Positions 50,801 to 61,000 of a DNA stretch of 64,000 nucleotides are shown here, piece after piece. The notes below the pieces were generated by a model. That model did no database searches. It was not told where the DNA came from and worked only from the letters and a program-made list of their open reading frames with translations. Both the position numbers and the translations under genes were made by a program. Numbering within the stretch: position 1 is the stretch's first letter; each line of letters begins with the position of its first letter. This DNA is from Shinisaurus crocodilurus (taxonomy: Eukaryota; Chordata; Lepidosauria; Squamata; Shinisauridae), in contig CM037879.1 in NCBI GenBank assembly GCA_021292165.1, positions 162,618,886 through 162,682,885 on the forward strand. Direction: 5' to 3'.

Positions 50801-53800
50801 TTGTTTTGCTTGTTCAAAACACTTCTTTACATCTTGGTCTCCAAGATCGTAATCTAGGTAGCTGAATTAAGCCTGTCCAACATTTTCATGTACCTGGCAG
50901 TCTCCTATATCACACTGCAAACAGTTTCTGAAATCCCTCTTGAGTTTCAAAAGCAGTTTCCCATATAATACTGTTTGCTGCTGCAAGTGGGTTTCTTATA
51001 ATGCAATCTTAAATATATTGACTGAGAAGTGTACCCATTTGGGACTTGCTCCCAGGTAAATGTGTATAGGATTGCAGCGTAAGGCCGCAGTACTAAAGTA
51101 CACTTACTAAGGAGAAAGCCCCATTGAGCTCAGTAGAATTTCTGAATAAACATGCGCAGGATTGCACTTTTAAGTCATAAATGTTGCTTAGAATGGAAAG
51201 TTAGAGTGTAAACCTAAACGATTGATACTTTTTAGACACAGGGCTCCAGGACTGGAGCCATCCACAGCATCAAAAGACTTGCTAGCAAGAGCCAGGCAGA
51301 GTAGGTGGAATGACAAAGGCATTTGCGCCTCCCATTCCACTTTAAGAGCAATTTCAGCAAGACAAGCCTATCAGCCTGTCTAGCTGATTTACCTGGCTGC
51401 TGGCAGGGATGGCCAATCAACAGATTCATGTCTCTCTTCCCCTTCCACTGTCCTGCCCCCCTTTCTTCTTTCCCTGATGCTCTGCTGAGGCAGCATAATG
51501 ACTACAGAACAGGAGCCACTGCAGAACTTTCCACAGCAGCTGGGAGGGAAAGGGAAATCCCCACTCTGGTTCCACCCCTGCTCCCCACCTGAGGTCAGAG
51601 CTATGTATATGGCCTCAGCGGGTGGGAAATCCTTGGATTCTTGTGGTCCCTGGGATGCCCTCCCATGAACCACAGGATTGAGTTTTATTTATGCAATTTG
51701 TGTCAAGGTATCCAGCAGTGATTTGGGCTTTTAATAATTTTTCTGATGCTCTAAATGGATTGGGATCAGATTTAGCATATTTCATGAGTTATATTTAGTA
51801 AGCAAAGCTATAAAACATGCCATGGTAATTTTATATGCTCTATAAGCTCAAATGTTTTTCCAGTAACCAAACGTTTTTGAATTGAAATTCTTGATCAGGA
51901 CAAAAAATCCAAACTTCAAGGATTTTGATACAGTTAATATGCATATTTAAAGTATGATTGGTAAAGGCTAGCTTAACTATTTATTCTCTTGTACATTTTG
52001 CACTGACATGCTTAAATCTTTTCCTATGAAAATTTTGTGGAGATTCCTTCAAGGTGAAAGTATTGGGGATGGCTAGTAAGTCCAATTTTGTGAAGCCATT
52101 CAAAATTTACCAAAAGATTGAAAGAGAAACATGGTGGTTGCATGTGAATGAAATGTTTTGATCGGAAAAAGTCTGAAGAATAAACTAATTTCATTTTCCA
52201 GGTACAAAGATGCCTCCTATGTTGTTTATACTGGTGATACTGATGCTACAGCTGAGAATATCCTTGAAGGTGCTTACCGACGATTCAACATCAGATTAAA
52301 TCAACCTGTGAAGTTTGTGTTTTTGAGTCGGCGCTACCTAGTGGAAGCTTCCCTTTATCCACATTTCACTCTGCTGGGTCAGAGCCTAGGATCTCTATTT
52401 CTTGGCTGGGAAGCTCTTATGAAATGTGTTCCTGATGTTTATATTGACTCCATGGGTTATGCCTTCACACTTCCTCTCTTCAAATATTTAGGAGGTTGTC
52501 GGATAGGCTGTTATGCTCACTATCCTACAATCAGCACTGACATGCTTTCTATAGTTAGGGATCAGAACGCCCGATTTAATAATGCAGCCATAATCACAAA
52601 AATTCCCTTGTTAAGCAAACTGAAACTTGGATATTATTACCTTTTTGCTTCTATATATGGGTTAGTTGGTTCTTGTAGTGATATCGTCATGGTTAATTCT
52701 TCATGGACTCTCAATCACATCCTTTCCCTTTGGCGGTGTAGTGACCGCACAAGCATTGTGTATCCACCTTGTGATGTTCAGGCCTTTCTGGATATTCCAC
52801 TACGTCAGGAAAAGAGCACGGTAGAGCAAACAATTGTTTCGGTAAGCCAGTTTAGGCCAGAGAAAGACCACCCTTTGCAGATCAGAGCTTTTGCTAAACT
52901 GTTGGAAAAGACTGCAGGTCAGCATCTTCTGCCCAAACTCATTCTGATAGGGGGCTGTCGTAACCAAGAAGATGACCAGCGTGTAAATGGACTTAAAAAG
53001 CTCTGTCAAGAGTTGGGCATTGAAAAAAGGGTGGAATTCAAAGTTAACATTCCATTTGAAGAGCTAAAGAAGCATCTGTCAAATGCAACCATTGGACTTC
53101 ACACCATGTGGAATGAACACTTTGGGATTGGTGAGTATTTTTGCACATAATCTTGTTGAGTTATATGTGACCTGTGAAGTTGTTTCTTTAGTTTCTAGAG
53201 TTGAAAGTAAAGGAGATTTCACTTTCAAATTAAAAAGTGCTATACTGGTACTCTATTCTCCCATCAAACTGGTACAATGATTAGTTACTCCCATATTGCA
53301 TGTGCTTGCTTATAACCACCTAATTCAGCCTTCCCTAACCTGCTGCCCTCCAGATGTTACAAATTACAACTCTCAGAATTCCTGAGTGGGCAGGCCAGGG
53401 CTGATGGGAGTTGAAGTCTAAAACATCTGGAGGACACCAGGTTGGGGAATGCTGATGTAATGAATTTGTGGTCATGTTTGGAAAGACATGTTTTTGGAGC
53501 CCCAGCTCCAACCTCGGAAACTTGCTCCAAAGTTGAAGCTAGGACTCCAAACTCAGAGTGCCCTCCCCCCACCCTCACAGCTGGCACAGAAAGAACTGTG
53601 TGGCTGCATCTCGGAGGTCGCAAGAGGCTTTTGGAGGTGGGGAGGAGACAGGTTCCGCCAGCATGTGAATTATCTGGCAGCACCTCGCACTCCTTCCCGC
53701 CAGCTCTGAGGCCGCCGAACATGTAGACTGCCGAAATTGCCTGTCTAAATGTTTTGCATGGCGGGAGGAGCACGGAGGTGACCTTCGCCTCCGCACTCCT

Positions 53801-56334
53801 GCTATGCGTAGGATGCCCATAATCCTCCAAGTTCAGAGGGTTATGGGCAGCCTCATTGGATTGCACCCTCAAAGTATATGTGCCTCAGGTATTTCTCTCT
53901 CTTAAAAAATGACTGATCCTCTGTCTAGGAATTTTGTCTCTGTGTGTTTTACAAGAAGCCCATGTTACATAGAATTGTGTGTGTAAATCATGATTAACTG
54001 AAATTTTTGCATATTCCTGTGACACAGCATTAAAAGAAGTGAGAGGTTATATCACTGCAATATAAGCATTCAGAGTTGTTCTTTCTAAAAGCCACTTTCT
54101 TGAATAATTCATTAGGGCCAAGTTAGCTGTAGCATGTAGTTTTCAGTTAATCAAATTAGTGAGCCTTATTGCCAAGATAAATGTTTAGGAGCAGATTTTG
54201 GGGCTTCAGTTTCTCTTCTGTCCAATACCACTGTATGCTTACTAAAATATGCTACTTTGCTTTTGCAAGCACCACATATTTTAGTGTAACAGCTCCTAGT
54301 ACATCAGAACGTAATACAACAAATTCAATTTTCTATTTCATGTCAAAGTAAGTAGAAAAAGCAGAGGTATGTAATGAGCAGCCAGCAAAAAACATTATAC
54401 AGCCCCCCCTTTTGTCAGAAAACTAAAAATCCCAGCTTTTACTTAAACCAAGAAGTGTACATCTACCCTTTTAGTTGTAGAGAGGAATCCTAAAGTCATT
54501 GTTTTCAACTCTTGACTTCTAAGTTCATTGCAATTTTCAACACCTAGCTTAAATTTTCTATACTGAAGGGTAACTATTTCTGAAGTACCAAATGTCCACT
54601 AATTATAATTTAGCATATTTACTCACAGAAAAGTCACTCAACTGGTTAACTATGCAAACTTTTGCTTCCTAATATTTTTAATTAACATTCGGGGCCAAAT
54701 AAGTTGTCTACCGTGTTAAATAATGAAGCCAGATAGTCCCAAAAAATTAAATTGGATACAAGACTGTTAAAGACTAGCATGTAAGAGAGGCAATCACTCT
54801 CAGAAACCTGTGAAAACTGAATATACTAATGTGATGTGAGAGAACTACTAGTGAGCTGCAATAAATTAATTAAAAACCTCTGGGCCTGGCCCCTTCCCGC
54901 CAGTCCCCTGACTGGTGGGAAGGAGCCAGGCCCAGAGGCCTTTAATTACGGTAATTTGGCTTTGTGGTTGCAGGAGCAGTGATTGAACCAATTATAGCCA
55001 GTGCAGAGACATGTCAGCATGTCCAGTTTTTAGAGGTTATGGACTCCTGGGCATGCCTCCTTCCAGTTTTCATAGGTGTAAGAGTGTTCTGTGCCTCCTC
55101 TTTGAATTCACAAAAATACTGTTCCTCAGTATGCAGAAGACGGGGAAACACTGACCTAAGAATCTGAGTTAATCTAGAATCTGCATTATTTCTGTTTGCA
55201 TTCTTTTTCTCTAGTCTTCTGTTTTGTGCGTCTTATGGTTTTGAGCGTATGTGGCACCCCCTTCTTATACTGAGTAGATGTAACATCTTGTGTTAGAAGC
55301 ACTAACATTTAAATTTCACTGGGTTGGATTCTAAAGTGTCCTCCTGTGAATGGAAGGGTCTTTGATCCAGTAGAGCTGGGGTGGAGAACATTTTTTGGCA
55401 CAAGGGCCAGATTGGTTCCAGGTACGCACAGTGGGGGCTGCATGCCAGCAGTGGAAGGGGCCACGCCACTGCTGGCATGCAGTCCTTGCTCCCATTCACC
55501 CGCAGGCACACTGGACTGGCTTGCTTCTCTCGCCCCTTGCTGGGGGTGAACGAAGCAGACTGGGCTGGCAGCTCAAAGAGCACTCCTTGAGGCTGCAGCT
55601 CAATCAGGAGCTACTATCCAGCCCCCTCTTGCTTTTCCAAGGGAGCAGAGCCTCAGTGTAGACCTTCACGGAACAGATGGGGAGGTCTGGCAGGCCAAAT
55701 TCGGCCCTTGTGCCAGAGGGTCCCCATCCCTGCAGTAGAACCTCCCACTAAAAGAATGAGGGAGAGGAAGCAATATTTTTGTTGATTCTCCTTCCTCTGC
55801 TGTTCTGGGGGGCTCCTCACTCCTCTGGAACTGATTTTCAGGGGCTGCAGGGGGTCATCCTCTGCACCCCCAAAATCAGTTTCCCCTCCCTTCTGTGATC
55901 AGGAGCAATTTTTCCATGAATGGAAGTCTGCCCATACAATCTTAGGATCTCACCTATTGTGTTTTTTCCCCCTCATGCTTTTAAAGTTGTTGTAGACATT
56001 AAAATCTGTATTCATGAAGGACTGAGAACTGTAGGTAATAGTTTGTTTTATGTCTCTTATAGGTATTGTTGAATGTATGGCAGCTGGCACAATTATCCTT
56101 GCTCACAATTCTGGAGGCCCCAAACTGGACATTGTGGTGCCCTATGAAGGGAATATTACTGGCTTTCTAGCAGAAAATGAAGATAGTTATGCAGACACCA
56201 TGGCTTATATCTTTTCTTTGTCTTCTACAAGAAGGCTAGAGATCAGGCAAAATGCTCGTCAGTCTGTGAAGAGATTTGCTGATCAGGAATTTGAGGAAAC
56301 ATTCCTATTATCTGTAGAGCAGCTATTTAAATAA
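47780..56334 (+). CDS. ALG11: ALG11, GDP-Man:Man3GlcNAc2-PP-dolichol alpha-1,2-mannosyltransferase (complete)
   Basis: ALG11 adds the fourth and fifth mannoses to the lipid-linked oligosaccharide on the cytosolic face of the ER, in the N-glycosylation pathway. Four coding exons (32+234+929+272 nt) join in phase to 488 residues, against about 492 in human. Residues about 15-40 are a hydrophobic anchor. Then come the GT4-type N-domain with [19 protein letters not shown], a central part with [12 protein letters not shown] and [10 protein letters not shown], and the C-domain with [25 protein letters not shown] and [14 protein letters not shown] (the donor-binding region with the EX7E-type glutamates). 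No break is seen. The gene lies between ATP7B and NEK, as in other vertebrates. Confidence 0.97.
48541..48724 (-). mobile_element. tRNA-headed SINE in ALG11 intron 1
   Basis: Reverse copy of the family at 43525: GGTTTGAACCCAGGACCTTG contains the B box region, with CTGCCTTATACCAACTCAGA at the far end. The rest of intron 1 (47812-49907) shows nothing recognisable. Confidence 0.8.
49908..50141 (+). CDS. ALG11: ALG11 exon 2
   Basis: 234 nt after TTTCAG, ending before GTAAGT. It encodes the membrane anchor ([20 protein letters not shown]) and the start of the glycosyltransferase, [20 protein letters not shown]. Confidence 0.96.
50142..52201 (+). other. ALG11 intron 2
   Basis: Holds the 166-bp hAT MITE at 50504 and MITE-like text at about 51003-51176 (GCAATCTTAAATATATTGAC to GCGCAGGATTGCAC). 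Open frames at 51200-51670 are accidental. Confidence 0.6.
50504..50669. mobile_element. hAT MITE, 166 bp, with exact termini and duplication
   Basis: 12-bp perfect terminal inverted repeats, CAGGGCCGGTGC and GCACCGGCCCTG, flanked by AGTGTAGA at 50496-50503 and 50670-50677. Confidence 0.92.
52202..53130 (+). CDS. ALG11: ALG11 exon 3
   Basis: 929 nt after TTCCAG, ending before GTGAGT. It is the bulk of the enzyme, from [12 protein letters not shown] to MWNEHFGIG. Confidence 0.97.
53131..56062 (+). other. ALG11 intron 3
   Basis: Contains a MITE at about 53336-53454 (CAGCCTTCCCTAACCTGCTG to GGTTGGGGAATGCTG), a short inverted repeat around 54890-54945 (GGCCTGGCCCCTTCCCGCCA and complement), and the hAT element at 55376. 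No exon is seen. Confidence 0.6.
55376..55732. mobile_element. hAT-type nonautonomous transposon, 357 bp
   Basis: Starts CTGGGGTGGAGAACATTTTT and ends GGGTCCCCATCCCTG. Flanks CAGTAGAG and CAGTAGAA match at 7 of 8 bases. Confidence 0.7.
56063..56334 (+). CDS. ALG11: ALG11 exon 4 with stop
   Basis: 272 nt after TTATAG. It encodes [20 protein letters not shown] and the C-terminus SVEQLFK, then TAA at 56332-56334. Confidence 0.97.
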
Positions 56335-56418
56335 AATATTTTGTATATAGATATCTGGACATGATTGAATTATGGTACTATACTTGTATATTTTTCTAAT
56401 TTACTATTTCTGTTGTAC

Positions 56419-56424
56419 AATAAA
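56419..56424 (+). terminator. ALG11: ALG11 polyadenylation signal
   Basis: AATAAA 85 bp after the stop codon, followed by a T/G-rich stretch. Confidence 0.75.
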
Positions 56425-57781
56425 GAGTATGTTAATCATGAGATGTACTTAGATGTGAGGTTCAGGATATTCTGACAGAGCATGCTTCTACCCCAAATTC
56501 ATAGTTTGTGTAGCAAAAGTACATGCAAAATCAGACGTGAAATGCTTAAAGACTCCGCAATCTTGCCAAAGAATAAATTATATGGCAAAATTTCCTGCTG
56601 CTCAGCTTGCTCTTGTGTAAAGTTAGATGGAGCTTGAATTTTCCAATAAATTTCTGTGGCATCAAGGCTTGAATCTACATCTGAATATGGCTTGACTGTT
56701 TCAGGGTAGAAGCATAGCACCCTCCATACAGACAACTAGCATGTTAATGGGACTTATAGCCTAGCTTCTCCCTAACATCTAGTTTTGTATGTAAAGAGTT
56801 TTTTTTAATGGAAGAGCATTTGAGCCTCACCTGCAGTGTGTACTAGTACAGCATTGATACAGGTTTATCACCTCACTGAGAACAAGACCTATGTCACTGA
56901 AGTTAAATCTGTTAAAGCTACTGCTATTGGAAATATGACATAAGGAGGTTTGTAGTGAGGACAGACTTAAACCACCCCTCCACATGCCGCTACAGGTATA
57001 ACAAGCATAGGGGCAGGTTGGACATAGTCCTTGCACCATTTGGCAATAGGAAGAGTTTCTCAAAAGCGTCTCATCCACAACTGGCCATTTAGCAGAAGAT
57101 CCTTGGAGGTAGGCGAGGGGAAACAGACAAACCAGGGGAGAGAAGAGCTCTGCCTTTAGGGAATGCCAACATAGCTATGTTGCAAGATCTCTAGCCAGCT
57201 GAGTTGGGCATATGAGGAAAATATGAACAGAATACTTCCATCCCACCCTGGGCAACACCCCCTTGCTGTGTTGTTTTGGTTTGCAAAAATTTGCGGACAC
57301 TTATGTTTCCAGTTCTAAGTAATATTGTAATGAAAAACAATATGAAACACTTGTTAAACTAGAGAGATGAACTGAAATGTTTCAATGTAAAGACATTGTG
57401 ATTGTAATGTTGTAAGCAACCTTAAACAGCAACATTTAAGTATACATTCTAAAAATAAATTCATATAGAGCAGGGTGGATGATGTATGGGCATTTGGTTT
57501 ACTTGGTGCTACACCTCTTCCAAATGCATGGGGCTGCTTCCAGGTTCACAATGGGAGTAGGCTAATGGGGATCAATGGGGTTGATCAGAGATGAGTAATG
57601 TTAAATGCAGAGAGAGGTAGAGACCACCCATGCATTGTGATCAGTGTCTGGTTCATTAACCTAAACAGCCTTATACCACTGAACCATGTTTTTTCATGGT
57701 TAACTAAATAGTGGATGATAACTCTACAAAGATGGATACACTAGTTGCCATTAATTCTTAAGGAACTATTATCCAGGAATG
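56425..57781. other. ALG11-NEK convergent 3' region
   Basis: Between two converging genes. It holds the first copy of a 170-bp direct repeat (57397-57566) and presumably the NEK 3' UTR on the minus strand. No clear NEK polyadenylation signal could be fixed. Confidence 0.5.
57397..57566. repeat. 170-bp direct repeat, copy 1
   Basis: Starts TGTGATTGTAATGTTGTAAG and ends GGGAGTAGGCTAAT. Copy 2 at 59039-59208 has the same length and differs, by eye, at one base (CCAAATGC vs CCAATTGC). Confidence 0.9.
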
Positions 57782-58007
57782 TTAACTGAGTGCTCCTTCC
57801 TGTTTGTCTCCAGTCATGTTACTATCGGCTCCCAAACTTTCATTGGGATTTCTAAGTTTACTATTAGTTACGCTTTCTTTTTTCAGTTGGTCTGTGTCTG
57901 CTGATTCAACTGGAGCTTTTAAAATCTCCTCTTCTAGAGAGGTTACCACTTTTTCCAGGGATTCTATCAGCTCATCCCTCAATTCATCTTCAGATTCTTC
58001 AAAGTTT
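57782..58007 (-). CDS. NEK5: NEK exon, last coding
   Basis: 226 nt, acceptor ATACAG, stop TAA at 57782-57784. It encodes NFEESEDELRDELIESLEKV, a predicted coiled coil, then a polar tail ending KQEGALS. Confidence 0.85.
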
Positions 58008-61000
58008 CTGTATAGTTAACAGGAGAAAATGGATATTCAATGTTGGTGTTTTTACCAACTTATCAAAACGTGCAATTCTAAAATTGGTTAAGATGTCAGT
58101 TATAATTATTCTGAAAGTCTGAGGGCTGGTTCATATTATGTGATGGGCCACACATAATTGCCTTTTGAGGGTGAAGAGTCCCCACCAGGTTCATGACTTG
58201 GGCAGGATTGTCTGAAAGTGCTGTTTGTATAAACAGATGTCTTTGTAAGTCCATTAAACAAACCAGTAAGGATAATGTCTGTGTGGCTTTCCCAATTCCT
58301 ATGATGGTAGTGGCAAACGTTCTTGATCCACTACCATAATAGGAAAACCGGAGTGATACATTACCAATGTGGAGTCACCTGTTCACACAAATTGCATCTC
58401 CATGCAGTTTGCAGCCAGTCCATGAGTCCAGTGGTAGGCATGTGGGCTCCTGGAGATCTCATGGGAGGCCACTGCATGAATGAAACAACTAAGATCAGTA
58501 TGAAAGTTTCTCCTCTCGTTCATGTTTACATGCCAGTTCACACAACCAACTTTGCTGAGATTGAGAGTTGGATAGACTTTTGCAAAATTTAGTATGTTAT
58601 GATACTGGTAATTGCTTCACCCAGCTTCTTACTCGACATATGTTGATCATATCATCAGTTAAACCTCTGCCAACATACTGACAATGTTGAATGACCCTTT
58701 TGCCACATGCAAATTGCATCCCAGTTCTAAGTATCTGGACTAGTCTTCATAGATGTACTACACTAGTCAATTGGTATAGTTGCTGATACTCCCCATCCTA
58801 AGCATTTGTGGATTTGCCACAGGTCCTAATAGATCAAAAATACTGTTGCTGAAAAGGAGCAAACGGAAGATAGATTAATTGCAATGGCTTACGTGTCGTC
58901 GTCATCAGATCTTGGATCAAGTCTCTCTTCATCCATTTCAATTGCAGAACCTACTTCTGAATCAGCTTCATCTGTTTTTGGAGTTGACAGGGTTACTGGT
59001 GCTTCTGAAGAGGAAAATATTTAGTTAGTTGGTTTTACTGTGATTGTAATGTTGTAAGCAACCTTAAACAGCAACATTTAAGTATACATTCTAAAAATAA
59101 ATTCATATAGAGCAGGGTGGATGATGTATGGGCATTTGGTTTACTTGGTGCTACACCTCTTCCAATTGCATGGGGCTGCTTCCAGGTTCACAATGGGAGT
59201 AGGCTAATCTTGTATAAAGGAACTCATTGTGTAAACTGGCGCCTCCATGTGTGTTGGTGGACATGTGGCCATCACTGTTAGCCTGACAGGTAGGGTTGGC
59301 CCTGAGTTCAGACTTTCATTGTGAGCAAAAGAATTGAGCTTTGTCAAGTGGCACTTCGATCAGCAGATCTTTAAAAATCTCAAAGATTACCAAGACACAT
59401 TAAACAAATAAAGATGGTCGTACTGGACCATGAGAAAAAAATATATCCAAAATCCACATTTGGACAATACCTTTATTAGAACTGAGCAAAATGCCACAGA
59501 AGTGTGTACAAGCTTTCAAGTTCTCCAGGACTCTGCTGATCTTAAGTGCCTTTCTTAGATACTGTTTTAGAGCAGTTCAACTTCCCCCTCATTAGTGCAT
59601 TTGTTGTGCAGAAGTGCACCGATATCTTCAATTGTTGCACTAAATATAAAATAAAATCTCAAAAGTGACTCTCAAGTAGCAAATTATGCAATTAACAACT
59701 TACTGAGCTCTTCGGCTTGGCACAAAGTGTCACTGGAGCATTCTGCTGCTGCTAACATGTTCATTAGTGTCCCCGGTGATTCTTGGCTCCATTTTCTCCT
59801 GTTTTCAGGGAATTCTGAAGGCATCATGATTACCTGGCCCACTGAGAAATAGAATACATTAGCACACTGTACATTAGCAAGATAGTCGTGTAAAATTGGT
59901 CCTACTGCATTTCACCTCCCAGCAGCAGGAACATTCTTCACTCTGCAGCCTCTCTTTTCTCCCGGTTCTCTTGCTCCTGCAGTAATAATTTATCCTTCAC
60001 CAAAGGTGCATTCATTTGTTTACTCTTCTTGCTCAACAATAGCAACAAGGAATCTGTTTTTTTAAGACAGAATTTTCAAAGGGTAGGAGGACAACAGTTT
60101 AAAATGTTTCTTCACTAAGACAAAGTAAGTCTTAGGGACCAGAGTATGACCAGTGGTTGAGGAGCCACTTCAGAAATCTGTTTGTAGTAGAAGGCATGGA
60201 GACACTGGAAATTGTAGAGAGGTAGTCTGGGAGGGGTTATAGAGACAGTCCAGCCAATGGCAGTTATAACATGCTGTTTTATAAAAGGCTCCAGGAATGG
60301 ACATACAGAATCCTGAAAGTAACCCCCAAATCCCTTGTGGAGCAGTTATCCCATGTTCAAGTGAATCTTATGCACCTCCACCAAAGTCATATCAAGGAGA
60401 CCAAGGGTGAGAGCCAGGGAGTTCAGCAAATTAGGGTTCCTGAGGCCAGAAAGGAGGTACAAGGGTGTAGGACAGGTAATACTATTGGCTTTGGAAGTGT
60501 GAAGTTTCTCTATTGGTGGAGGAGAGTATCTAAAGTGAGTTACCTCCTCCCACTTACTGTTGAGACTGGGCTATGCAAATCAAGCACACGTGAAAGTATT
60601 TGTCAGGAGAAGGCGCCTTCCAGTTCTGGCCCTGCCTGCTTGAGTCAGGGAAGTACTCAAAGCTTCTTGGCAAGCTCTAGCTAGGCCTTTATTGACAGTG
60701 ATTTGCAGGCTGGGCAGTTTCACCCTCTATTCCCAGCACTTCATTAGAGAGCTGGCCGAAGTGACTTAGGGCGCAATCCTATGTGTGTTTAGACAGAAAA
60801 AAGACCTACAACTCCCAGCATTCCCTAGCCAGCATGGCTGGCTGGGATATGCTGGGAGTTGTAGGTCTTTTTTTCTGTCTAAACACCAGGGATGTATGGA
60901 CATTGTAAAATCTGTTCCGTCTATGGTTCACGGATTGCCAGGCACCTTTCGTTCCATCATCCACTCATTGACAGAATCAGGGCCGGATTAAGATAGGGGC

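Noticed and set aside
56335..57780. UTP14C between ALG11 and NEK5
   Set aside because: The human neighbour UTP14C is a retrogene of mammals; no UTP14-like frame is present here.
60271..60684. 137-codon plus-strand frame as a gene
   Set aside because: No domain, no splice context, and it lies antisense in a NEK intron next to DNA transposons; treated as chance.
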